DNA from: JANPJV01 sp031425695
Lineage (GTDB): Bacteria; Pseudomonadota; Gammaproteobacteria; Xanthomonadales; SZUA-5
Length of the DNA stretch: 6,626 bases
Reading direction: 5' to 3'
Assembly: GCA_031425695.1 (NCBI GenBank)
Contig: JANPJV010000223.1
Location: 1-6,626 of the forward strand
Both the position numbers and the translations under genes were made by a program. Below the pieces are notes generated by a model. That model saw only the letters and a program-made list of their open reading frames with translations. It had not been told where the DNA came from and did no database searches. Position 1 is the stretch's first letter. Each line of letters starts with the position of its first letter. This document shows, piece after piece, positions 1-6,251 of this stretch.

Positions 1-26
1 GGGGGCGGGCGCGGGCTTTTTCCTTG

Positions 27-42
27 GGGCTGGGGGGGGGGG
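27..42 (+). other. G-quadruplex-capable tract with 11-G homopolymer
   Basis: Four G (27-30), the dinucleotide CT, then eleven consecutive G (32-42). The run can be divided into three G-triplets, so with the first G block it meets the usual four-tract quadruplex pattern with short loops. Further G tracts precede it at 1-5, 7-9 and 13-15. Long G homopolymers are also known slippage sites. It lies about 200 bp upstream of the peptidase start, so an effect on that gene is possible but unproven. A sequencing or assembly error in the run length is equally possible. Confidence 0.45.
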
Positions 43-229
43 CTGCGCGGCGCGCGGACCCATTTTTTGCCTCTGCCCCCGCCCACCAATGTCACTGGCG
101 CCCCCCCACCCCGCACCCCCACCAAAAGCGGCAGCGCGCGATCCGTCCGCGCAGACGCGCCCAAAAGCCCCGCTACCATTCGCACCCCTGCCCCCCGCGG
201 TGGCAGACTGCACTCGCCCCTACCACCCC

Positions 230-233
230 GAGG
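230..233 (+). promoter_or_regulatory. Shine-Dalgarno site fixing the peptidase start
   Basis: GAGG at 230-233 lies five bases before the ATG at 239, and that ATG opens directly into a signal-peptide-like sequence. The in-frame ATG at 89 has no comparable purine-rich motif, which favours 239. Confidence 0.6.
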
Positions 234-238
234 TCACC

Positions 239-2302
239 ATGCTGCGCGCGCTGGGATTGTTGCTTTCTATCGTTTCACTCCAGGCGGGCGCGCAGGCGCG
301 GCCCTTCGATGTCGAAGACCTGGTAAAGCTCAACCGAATCTCCGACGTGCAGCTGCGGCCAGACGGCAAGGCGATCGCCTACACGCTGCGCGAGACCGAC
401 TGGGAGGCAAACAAGGGCCTGCAGAGCATCTGGCAACTGTCGCTCGAAGCGCCGAACGCGCGCCCGCGCCGGCTTTCCGCCAGTGGCGCTTCCTCGATGC
501 ACCCACGCTATTCGCGCGACGGCCAACGCATCTATTTCCTGTCCCCACGCGGCGGCTCGATGCAGGTGTGGATGCTGGACGGTCCCGGCGAAGCACACGC
601 GGTCACCAAGCTGCCGCTGGATGTCGCCGACTTTGCGCTGTCGCCAGATTCGCGAGTCTTAGCCTTTGCCGCGGACGTGCATATCGAATGCGGTGTCGAT
701 TTCGACTGCAGCAAGAAGCGCATCGATGCCGACGCCGCCGAGAAGCAGACCGGCACGCTGCAGGACAAGTTGTTCGTCCGCCATTGGGACACCTGGAAGA
801 CCGGCACCCGCTCGCAGCTGTTCGTGGTGGATCTTGACGACTCCGGCATCGCGAGTGCCCAGCCGCGCTGGCTCAGCCGCGAGATCGATGGCGACGTCCC
901 CGGCAAGCCCTTCGGTGATTTCTCGGATATCGCGTTCTCGCCAGATGGCCGCCAGCTCGCCTTCGTTGCCCGCATCGCCGGCAACAGCGAGCCTTGGTCG
1001 ACGAATACCGACGTCTACCAGGTCGCGGCCGACGGCAAGGGTGCGCCGGTCAACTTGACCGCGGCTTTCCCCGGCTATGACACCACGCCGGTGTATTCGA
1101 ACGACGGCCGCAAGCTGTACTGGCGCTCGATGGAGCGCGCGGGCTACGAGGCCGATCGCAATCGCATCATGGAGATGGATCTCGGCAGCCGCAGCCATCG
1201 CGAGATTGCGCCGGGTTGGGATCGTTCGCCGGACGGCCTCAGCCTGTCGGCCGACGGGCGCACGCTGCATGTGCTCGCCGACGACATCGGCAATCACCGG
1301 CTGTTCGCGGTCAACGTAGCCGATGGTGCGGTGAAGCCGCTCTCGGGGTTGGGCAACGTCAGCAGCTTCGCGGTCGCCGGCGATCGCATCTATGCGCTGA
1401 TGGACGATCTCGATTCACCGGCAGACCTGTATTCGCTGCCGATCACGGGCGGCGAAGCCACCCAGCTCACGCAGGTCAACCGCGAAGCTTTGCAAAACCT
1501 GCGCTTCGGCGCCTATGAGCAATTCAGCTTCAAGGGCGCCAACGACGACACCGTGCACGGCTGGGTAGTCAAGCCGGTCGACTTCGATCCGGGCAAGCGC
1601 TATCCGATCGCCTTCATTGTCCACGGCGGGCCGCAGGGCAGCATGGGCAATCTTTTTCATTACCGCTGGAATCCGCAGACCCACGCCGGCAAGGGCTACG
1701 CTGCGGTCTTCATCGATTTCCATGGGTCGACCGGTTACGGCCAGGCATTCACCGACGCTATCCGTGGCGACTGGGGTGGCGGTCCGCTCGTTGATCTGCA
1801 ACGCGGCCTTGCCGCAGCGCGCGCGAAGTATTCCTTCCTCGACGACAAGCGCGCTTGCGCGATGGGCGGCAGCTACGGCGGCTACATGATGAACTGGATC
1901 GCCGGCGCCTGGCCCGAAGGCTTCAGCTGCATCATCAGCCACGCCGGCATCTTCGATAACCGCTTCATGAGCTACACCACCGAAGAGCTCTGGTTCGACG
2001 AGTGGGAGTTCGAAGGCACCCATTACGACAAACCGGAAAACTTCGAGAAGCAGAATCCGGTCAACCTGGTGGCCAAATGGAAGACGCCGATGCTGGTCAT
2101 CCACGGGATGCTCGATTTCCGCGTGCCGTTCGAGCAGGGCCTGGCGGTGTTCACCGCATTGCAGCGACGCGGCATCCCCAGCCAGATCCTGTGGTTCCCG
2201 GACGAGAATCACTGGATCTTGAAGCCGCACAACTCGGTGCAATGGCATCGCGCGGTCGAGGGCTGGATGCAGCGCTGGACGCGGGAAAGCGCGCCGAAGT
2301 GA
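239..2302 (+). CDS. Exported S9 family (prolyl oligopeptidase / DPP5-like) serine peptidase
   Basis: The protein has 687 residues, a normal length for S9 peptidases of the acylaminoacyl-peptidase / dipeptidyl-peptidase 5 type, which cleave short peptides or remove N-terminal residues. Residues 1-20 form a Sec-type signal peptide ending in AQA, so the enzyme is probably periplasmic or secreted. Residues ~30-420 contain beta-propeller blades with PD40-like motifs, for example SPDGRQLAF near 234, SRDGQRIYF near 92 and SADGRTLHV near 337. From ~425 follows the alpha/beta hydrolase domain: HGGP (462-465) at the oxyanion region, the nucleophile elbow GGSYGG with Ser545, Asp626 in GMLDFRVP and His658 in DENHW. 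The triad is complete and in canonical order. Cys151 and Cys157 form a short paired-cysteine loop in the propeller, plausibly a disulfide. The ATG at 239 is preferred to 89 because of the signal peptide and GAGG. The stop overlaps the next start by four bases. The exact specificity (DPP5, prolyl or acylaminoacyl) cannot be told from sequence. Confidence 0.93.
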   Translation: MLRALGLLLSIVSLQAGAQARPFDVEDLVKLNRISDVQLRPDGKAIAYTLRETDWEANKGLQSIWQLSLEAPNARPRRLSASGASSMHPRYSRDGQRIYFLSPRGGSMQVWMLDGPGEAHAVTKLPLDVADFALSPDSRVLAFAADVHIECGVDFDCSKKRIDADAAEKQTGTLQDKLFVRHWDTWKTGTRSQLFVVDLDDSGIASAQPRWLSREIDGDVPGKPFGDFSDIAFSPDGRQLAFVARIAGNSEPWSTNTDVYQVAADGKGAPVNLTAAFPGYDTTPVYSNDGRKLYWRSMERAGYEADRNRIMEMDLGSRSHREIAPGWDRSPDGLSLSADGRTLHVLADDIGNHRLFAVNVADGAVKPLSGLGNVSSFAVAGDRIYALMDDLDSPADLYSLPITGGEATQLTQVNREALQNLRFGAYEQFSFKGANDDTVHGWVVKPVDFDPGKRYPIAFIVHGGPQGSMGNLFHYRWNPQTHAGKGYAAVFIDFHGSTGYGQAFTDAIRGDWGGGPLVDLQRGLAAARAKYSFLDDKRACAMGGSYGGYMMNWIAGAWPEGFSCIISHAGIFDNRFMSYTTEELWFDEWEFEGTHYDKPENFEKQNPVNLVAKWKTPMLVIHGMLDFRVPFEQGLAVFTALQRRGIPSQILWFPDENHWILKPHNSVQWHRAVEGWMQRWTRESAPK

Positions 2303-4686
2303 GGCGGTCCTCCGGCTTCGTGCTAGCCGGCAGCGTGTGGGCCTGGGCGCTGCTGGCAGCCTTGCTGCCGCCGATGGCTGCTGCGATCCCGCGACAGGAC
2401 GCGGGTGAAAAGAGCGTTCGGACAAGGTCCGAACCCACAAAGTCCGAACCCAACAAAAGCGTTCGGACAAGGTCCGAACCCACAAGGTCCGAACCCGCAA
2501 GCAGCGTAAGGACAGGGTCCGAGCCGATGGATCTGGCGTCGGGCTGGGAGCAATTCCTGGCAACTGCCGATTTCGACACGGTGATGGCGAGCTATGGCGT
2601 CCTCACCGGAATCGACGCTGAGGGCCTCGATGCGGTGAGCTGCGCACCGATCGAACGCGCGCTCCGCGACGCGACCCTGGCGAACCCTTTCAGCCCTGCC
2701 CTGCAAATCGTCCGCCAGCAATGTGCACCGGCGGCGGCGGCTGCGGAGGTCGCCGCGGACGTTCGGCGCTTGCGTGAATTCCTGCTGCGGGACGACCGCG
2801 GGATGAGTGCGCAGTTTCCGATCCTGGTGCCGACCGAGGCGGACGCGGCGGCACTGATCGCGAGCTTGGGTTACCAGCCCCTGTACGGACGCTACATGGT
2901 CGGTTCGGTTTCCGGCAGCCTGCCCTTCGTCGCCATTTTCTATGACCCCGAGCGCAAGCTCGAGCGTCAGTTGTATTTCGATTTTCTGCGCGTGTGGCAG
3001 GCGCTGCAACGCGAGGCCCACGGCTCGGAATTTCCGGCTTACCTGAGCGGGCTGTCGGAGCATTACCTGGAAAGCGCCGAAAACGCCGGCAACAGCGCAG
3101 CCGAGCTGGCTGCCACCACGAGCCGGCTCCGGCGCAAGGAAATCGAACCTGCAGCCGCCATCGCCGAGCTCGAACGCCTTGCGCTGGCCGGCAGCGCGCC
3201 GGCGGCGTTCGAGCTCCTGCCGCTGTGCATCATCAGTGTCGAGCGGGACGAGTGCCTGGGCACCGCCCTCGACCTGGTGCGCCCGCTGGCCGAGCGTGGG
3301 CTCGCCGAGGGTATGGTGGTCATGGCGCTCGCGGCCCAGCGTGGCCTCGATCCGAAAGCGCGCCGCAGCAGTGCCGAGCGCTGGCTGGAACGTGCCGGGA
3401 AGCGGGCCGGCGTCGGCGTGGCGCTGTCGGCCTTCGCCCACTTGTCCAAGAGCCTCGATGACCAGGACAAGCTCGATGCCGCTGTGCGCGACGCCATCCG
3501 CACGGCTGCACGCGCCGAGCATCCGCCCGCGCAGTTCCTGCTCGCCCAGTGGCTCAAGGCCAAGCGCGTGGAGCCGCGTCGTGGCGAGACCCCGGAACAG
3601 CTGATGCAACGGGCTGCAGCACGCGGGTATACGCCTGCCCTGGCACAACTCGGGCTGCAGCACCTGCGGCGGCGTGAGTTCGACCAGGCGTGGACGCTGC
3701 TCGAACAGGCTGCGGCACAAGACGAGCCCTCTGCGCTCGGCCTGCTCGCCCTGGCCCACGACCATGGCCGAGTCGGGCGCAGCGCCAGTCCCGCACGCGC
3801 GCTGGGACTCTATCGGCGCGCAGCGCTGGCAGGAAATGCCGGCGCCATGCGCCGCCTGGGTCGCGGCTACATGCGCGGCGAGCTCGGCTTGACGAAGGAT
3901 CCGCAGTCGGCCGAAGCCTGGTACTTGAGCGCCGCATTGTTCGGCAACAGCCGGGCGGCGATCGACCTGGCCGAGCTCTATCTTGCTGCCACGCCCGGCA
4001 TGGAAGGGCGCGCGACGGATGGCTACGCCGTGATTGAACGGCTCGCGGCCGATGGCATGGTGAGCGCAAAGCTGCGCCAGGCGAGCGCGCTGCTGCTCGG
4101 TCAAGGCGTGACAGCGGATCCTGCTGCCGCGCTCAAGATGCTCGGTGGGCTCGAACAACAAGGCAATCCCGAAGCCAGCTTCCGGCTCGGGCAGGCGCAT
4201 CAATTCGGCCAGGGCGGCATACCGATCGACCTTACGCGGGCGCGGGCGCACTACCAGGCCGGCGCCAACAGCGGCCACGTGGCCTCGATCGACCAGTTCG
4301 CGCGCGCCCTCTACGCCGGACGCGGTGGTCCGCGCCAGCGCCGGGAGGCGCTCGACTGGTGGCAGCGCGCCGCCGCCAAAGGCAACACCGCCGCGGCCAA
4401 TAATCTCGCCTGGGTGCGCTGCAGCAGCCGCGATGAAGCCATCCGCGACCCTGAAAAAGGCAGTCGCGCGCTCAGCGCGATGAAGACCGAGGAGCGCGAC
4501 GCCAACCTCGAAGACACCCTCGCCGCCTGCTTCGCGGCAAGGGGCGACTACGACCAGGCGATTGCCACCCAGCGCAATGCCATCGCCAAGGCCGAGCTCG
4601 ACCCGGCCCTCGACGCAACCGAGCGCGCCCAACTGGCCACGCGCCTCGCCAGCTATGAGCGGCGGGAGGCGTGGTTCGAGGATTGA
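2299..4686 (+). CDS. Exported Sel1-like/TPR repeat protein
   Basis: I place the start at GTG 2299, giving 795 residues. The GTGA overlaps the peptidase stop, and residues 1-29 then form a good signal peptide: Arg-Arg, a hydrophobic core (VWAWALLAALL) and an AAA cleavage site. Residues 38-76 are an Arg/Ser/Glu/Pro/Lys linker of 15-residue repeats (SVRTRSEP...), made of a palindromic DNA repeat. Residues ~78-280 match no domain I recognise; Cys115 and Cys142 could pair. From ~285 to ~710 come degenerate Sel1-like helical repeats, clearest at 498-562 (LYRRAALAGNAGAMRRLG) and 608-705 (WWQRAAAKGNTAAANNLAW). A terminal TPR-like unit follows at ~738-765. Such alpha-solenoids bind other proteins and have no catalytic role, so the partner is unknown; overlap with the peptidase suggests co-expression in the same compartment. 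The alternative start ATG 2527 (Met77) would drop both the signal peptide and the repeats; I consider it less likely. Confidence 0.85.
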   Translation: MRRSSGFVLAGSVWAWALLAALLPPMAAAIPRQDAGEKSVRTRSEPTKSEPNKSVRTRSEPTRSEPASSVRTGSEPMDLASGWEQFLATADFDTVMASYGVLTGIDAEGLDAVSCAPIERALRDATLANPFSPALQIVRQQCAPAAAAAEVAADVRRLREFLLRDDRGMSAQFPILVPTEADAAALIASLGYQPLYGRYMVGSVSGSLPFVAIFYDPERKLERQLYFDFLRVWQALQREAHGSEFPAYLSGLSEHYLESAENAGNSAAELAATTSRLRRKEIEPAAAIAELERLALAGSAPAAFELLPLCIISVERDECLGTALDLVRPLAERGLAEGMVVMALAAQRGLDPKARRSSAERWLERAGKRAGVGVALSAFAHLSKSLDDQDKLDAAVRDAIRTAARAEHPPAQFLLAQWLKAKRVEPRRGETPEQLMQRAAARGYTPALAQLGLQHLRRREFDQAWTLLEQAAAQDEPSALGLLALAHDHGRVGRSASPARALGLYRRAALAGNAGAMRRLGRGYMRGELGLTKDPQSAEAWYLSAALFGNSRAAIDLAELYLAATPGMEGRATDGYAVIERLAADGMVSAKLRQASALLLGQGVTADPAAALKMLGGLEQQGNPEASFRLGQAHQFGQGGIPIDLTRARAHYQAGANSGHVASIDQFARALYAGRGGPRQRREALDWWQRAAAKGNTAAANNLAWVRCSSRDEAIRDPEKGSRALSAMKTEERDANLEDTLAACFAARGDYDQAIATQRNAIAKAELDPALDATERAQLATRLASYERREAWFED
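2410..2526 (-). repeat. In-frame 45-bp palindromic tandem repeat inside the Sel1 gene
   Basis: Copies begin at 2410, 2455 and 2500, an exact 45-bp (15-codon) period. The first two are identical at 40 of 45 positions; the third is partial and degenerate. Each full copy holds GTTCGGAC-AAG-GTCCGAAC (2416-2434 and 2461-2479), two perfectly complementary 8-base arms round a 3-base loop, followed by a half unit containing GTCCGAAC. On the minus strand the 26-bp modules (2413-2438 and 2458-2483) match the core of the array at 6226-6626 at 24 of 26 positions. The strand given is the one on which the module reads like that array. The repeat is translated as residues 38-76 and never breaks the frame. 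Confidence 0.9.
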
Positions 4687-4730
4687 GGGGCGTCAGCGTG
4701 AGCGAGCCTTGGCGACCGCGGCACTCCAGA
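4687..4730. other. Short spacer after the Sel1 gene, no gene
   Basis: This stretch follows the TGA at 4684-4686 and leads into the inverted-repeat element. I see no gene and no hairpin followed by a T run, so no intrinsic terminator can be assigned to the peptidase-Sel1 pair. Any transcription stop must use the palindromes downstream or Rho. Confidence 0.5.
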
Positions 4731-4735
4731 CGTAG

Positions 4736-4794
4736 GTCACGTTGCGCCCGCGTCGTGGTTGTTGAGTGCGACAGGTAATCGGGCGCTACGTGAC
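4736..4794. repeat. 15-bp inverted repeat with one mismatch
   Basis: GTCACGTTGCGCCCG (4736-4750) pairs with CGGGCGCTACGTGAC (4780-4794) at 14 of 15 positions; the exception is T4743 facing T4787. The loop is 29 bases. It is the strongest stem in the gap, and the lack of a following T run argues against a classical intrinsic terminator. Confidence 0.7.
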
Positions 4795-4801
4795 ATCGAG
4801 C

Positions 4802-4832
4802 ACTTGACGATCCCTTTGAACAACCGTCAAGT
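4802..4832. repeat. 8-bp perfect inverted repeat
   Basis: ACTTGACG (4802-4809) and CGTCAAGT (4825-4832) are exact reverse complements separated by 15 bases. It could be one subunit of the surrounding element or an operator, since it lies about 30 bp upstream of the possible promoter of the hydroxylase gene. The sequence does not decide between these. Confidence 0.55.
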
Positions 4833-4833
4833 A

Positions 4834-4848
4834 GCCCGCTGCGCGGGC
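4834..4848. repeat. Tight GC hairpin
   Basis: GCCCGC (4834-4839), loop TGC and GCGGGC (4843-4848) form a perfect 6-bp GC-only stem. AACATG follows instead of a T run, so I do not call it a terminator; it probably belongs to the surrounding palindromic element. Confidence 0.55.
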
Positions 4849-4858
4849 AACATGACCT

Positions 4859-4887
4859 ACGACAACCGCCCTCGCCCCACCTATAGT
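4859..4887 (+). promoter_or_regulatory. Possible sigma-70 promoter of the hydroxylase gene
   Basis: TATAGT at 4882-4887 resembles a -10 box (one mismatch to TATAAT). Exactly 17 bases upstream is ACGACA (4859-4864), sharing GACA with the -35 consensus. Initiation near 4894 would leave a leader of about 25 bases, enough for the ribosome site at 4904-4909. The -35 overlaps the right end of the palindromic element, so that element could supply part of the promoter. The -35 match is weak. Confidence 0.35.
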
Positions 4888-4903
4888 TCGCCACCTCTTT
4901 TGC

Positions 4904-4909
4904 GGTAGG
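4904..4909 (+). promoter_or_regulatory. Ribosome binding site supporting the TTG start
   Basis: GGTAGG (4904-4909) lies eight bases before TTG 4918. The in-frame TAG at 4906-4908 sits inside this motif, so the gene cannot start further upstream. The next candidate, ATG 4966, falls inside the first helix of the first TPR. Confidence 0.45.
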
Positions 4910-4917
4910 CGCGCGCC

Positions 4918-6216
4918 TTGAATACTCCCTCCCCAAACGACCCGGCAGCGCTGGAAGCTGCGGCGATGGCGCGTTACCAGGCCGGCGACGGCGAGGCCGC
5001 CGTGAGCGGATTTCGCGAGTTGCTCGTGCTCGACCCGCAGCACGCGACCGCGCTGCAGTTCCTCGGGTTCCATGCTGCGCAAGCCGAGGATTTCGCACAG
5101 GCAGCGGAAATGTATCGCCGGGCGAGCTGGGTTCAACCGAACGACCCGGCCACGCATTTCAACCTGGGCATGGCCCTGTTTGGCCTGCGTGATCTTCCCG
5201 CTGCGCTCGAGTCCATAGATGCCGCGATCGCGCTGGAGCCAGCTTTCCTGCAAGCGCAGCTATATCGCGGCTTGGTGCTCGAACAGATGCAGCGTCCGCG
5301 CGATTCCGCGGCAGCTTTCCTGCGCGCGACCCGTTTCGCGGAAACGCACATGGATCCGGATGTAATCCCCAATGACCTCAAGCGCTTCCTCAACTACGCC
5401 CTGGCGGCGGTCCGCACACAGGTAGCGGCGGAGATCGACGGCGCGCTGGCACCGCTGGCATCGAAGTACGGCGAGCCGGCACTGGCACGCATGCGCAAGG
5501 CCGGTGCGATATTTTCGGGCCAGATCCCACCGGTGTTCGCCCATCCCAAGTGGCGACCAGGTTTGTTCTACGTGCCCGACCTGCCACCGCAAGCATTCTA
5601 CGAGCGCGAAGATTTCCCCTGGACCGAGCGCGTCGAAGCGGCCACCGACATGGTGCGCGCGGAATTGCTGAGCGTACTCGGCGCGCGCGCCGGCTTCGCG
5701 CCCTACGTCGACCATCCCGACGGCACCCGCGGCGCCGAGGTGTTCAAGGGCATCAATCGCTCGGATGATTGGAGCGCATTCCACTTCTTCCGCAATGGCG
5801 AGCGCATCGAAGCCAACTGCGCGCGCTGCCCGGGCACGGCCGCACTGCTCGATTCAATCGACTTGAATCGTGTCCCCGGGTACGGTCCTGAAGCGATGTT
5901 CTCGGTGCTCAAGCCGCACGCGCGCATTCCCGCTCACTACGGTGCCGTCAACGGCCGCCTGGTCGTGCATCTGCCGCTGATCGTGCCGCCCGAGTGCGGC
6001 GCCCTGCGCGTCGCCGGGGAGGAACGCGGCTGGACGACCGGCAAGCTCATGTTCTTCGACGACACGTTCGAGCACGAGGCCTGGAACCGCAGTGACGAGA
6101 CCCGCGTGGTCCTGATCTTCGACACCTGGAATCCGCACCTGACCCCGGCGGAACGCGAAGCCTTCTGTGCGGTGCTCAGCAGCTCGCAGCAGTTCGAGCA
6201 AAGCGCCCTGGCGTAA
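4918..6216 (+). CDS. TPR protein with aspartyl/asparaginyl beta-hydroxylase domain
   Basis: The product has 432 residues and no signal peptide or membrane segment, so it is probably cytosolic. Three to four TPR units occupy ~11-44, 45-78, 79-112 and 113-140. A linker (~140-220) leads to the C-terminal Asp/Asn beta-hydroxylase domain (~220-412), an Fe(II)/2-oxoglutarate dioxygenase fold. Aligned by eye to human ASPH, the iron ligands are His340 (PAHYG) and His386 (FEHEAWN). Gly342 takes the place of the usual acidic ligand, as in this family. The 2-oxoglutarate contacts match Ser329, His351 and Arg396 (TRVVLIFD); the position of ASPH Arg688 is Val349. The family hydroxylates Asp/Asn side chains; the substrate here is unknown, and the TPRs may recruit it. 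TTG 4918 is preferred because it keeps the first TPR helix intact. The last ~11 residues are encoded by DNA that reappears in the downstream array, so this tail may be repeat-derived. Confidence 0.88.
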   Translation: MNTPSPNDPAALEAAAMARYQAGDGEAAVSGFRELLVLDPQHATALQFLGFHAAQAEDFAQAAEMYRRASWVQPNDPATHFNLGMALFGLRDLPAALESIDAAIALEPAFLQAQLYRGLVLEQMQRPRDSAAAFLRATRFAETHMDPDVIPNDLKRFLNYALAAVRTQVAAEIDGALAPLASKYGEPALARMRKAGAIFSGQIPPVFAHPKWRPGLFYVPDLPPQAFYEREDFPWTERVEAATDMVRAELLSVLGARAGFAPYVDHPDGTRGAEVFKGINRSDDWSAFHFFRNGERIEANCARCPGTAALLDSIDLNRVPGYGPEAMFSVLKPHARIPAHYGAVNGRLVVHLPLIVPPECGALRVAGEERGWTTGKLMFFDDTFEHEAWNRSDETRVVLIFDTWNPHLTPAEREAFCAVLSSSQQFEQSALA

Positions 6217-6251
6217 CTGCTCTGCGTGGGCCCGGACCTCGTCCGGACGCT
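6183..6251 (+). repeat. Left copy of a 69-bp duplication (gene end plus first array unit)
   Basis: This segment covers the last hydroxylase codons, the TAA and array unit 1. It aligns without gaps to 6510-6578, an offset of 327 bp, at 59 of 69 positions. Both copies share the variant GGGCCCGGACC in the module, where most other units have T in place of the first C. Confidence 0.75.

Larger units (their letters stand above)
1..238. other. GC-skewed upstream region, no gene supported
   Basis: I see no supportable gene here. The first ~60 bases are G-rich on the + strand; from ~70 to 238 the same strand is C-rich, with runs of seven C at 101-107 and five C at 116-120. Open frames crossing the region translate to low-complexity Pro/Arg/Ala sequence with no recognisable domain, and none has a convincing ribosome binding site. 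The peptidase frame stays open back to an ATG at 89, but that would put about 50 Pro/Ala-rich residues ahead of an evident signal peptide. No clear sigma-70 promoter is visible, although the peptidase promoter must lie here or further upstream. The short T runs at 17-21 and 63-68 do not follow a clear GC stem, so I call no terminator. Confidence 0.6.
4731..4861. repeat. Nested inverted-repeat element, REP/MITE-like
   Basis: The outer ends CGTAGGTCA (4731-4739) and TGACCTACG (4853-4861) are perfect 9-base inverted repeats. After one mismatch the pairing continues through GTTG/CAAC and a GC block offset by two bases. Nested inside are three further palindromes at 4736-4794, 4802-4832 and 4834-4848. 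No coding frame is convincing and no clear target-site duplication flanks the ends. This layout suits an extragenic palindromic element or a small non-autonomous mobile element; no transposase lies in the window. It fills most of the gap between the Sel1 gene and the hydroxylase gene. Confidence 0.6.

Noticed and set aside
89..238. N-terminal extension of the peptidase from ATG 89
   Set aside because: It would add Pro/Ala-rich low-complexity residues before a clear signal peptide and lacks the GAGG seen before ATG 239.
2527..2529. ATG 2527 as the Sel1 gene start, leaving the palindromes in an untranslated leader
   Set aside because: GTG 2299 gives a GTGA overlap and a good signal peptide, and the repeat period is an exact codon multiple. 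It is not fully excluded without N-terminal data.
2323..4632. Long minus-strand open frame opposite the Sel1 gene
   Set aside because: It is an antisense shadow in high-GC DNA. Its translation is Arg/Gly/Ala-rich with no domain, while the + strand frame has a signal peptide and Sel1 repeats.
4731..4740. CGTAGGTC here as a remnant of the array, because array unit 9 also contains ACGTAGGTCC
   Set aside because: The match is only about nine bases, and the flanking sequence belongs to a different inverted-repeat structure.
6226..6251. Intrinsic terminator of the hydroxylase gene
   Set aside because: The stem is strong, but the following bases (GCTCGTTGC) are not a T run, and the same stem repeats many times downstream.
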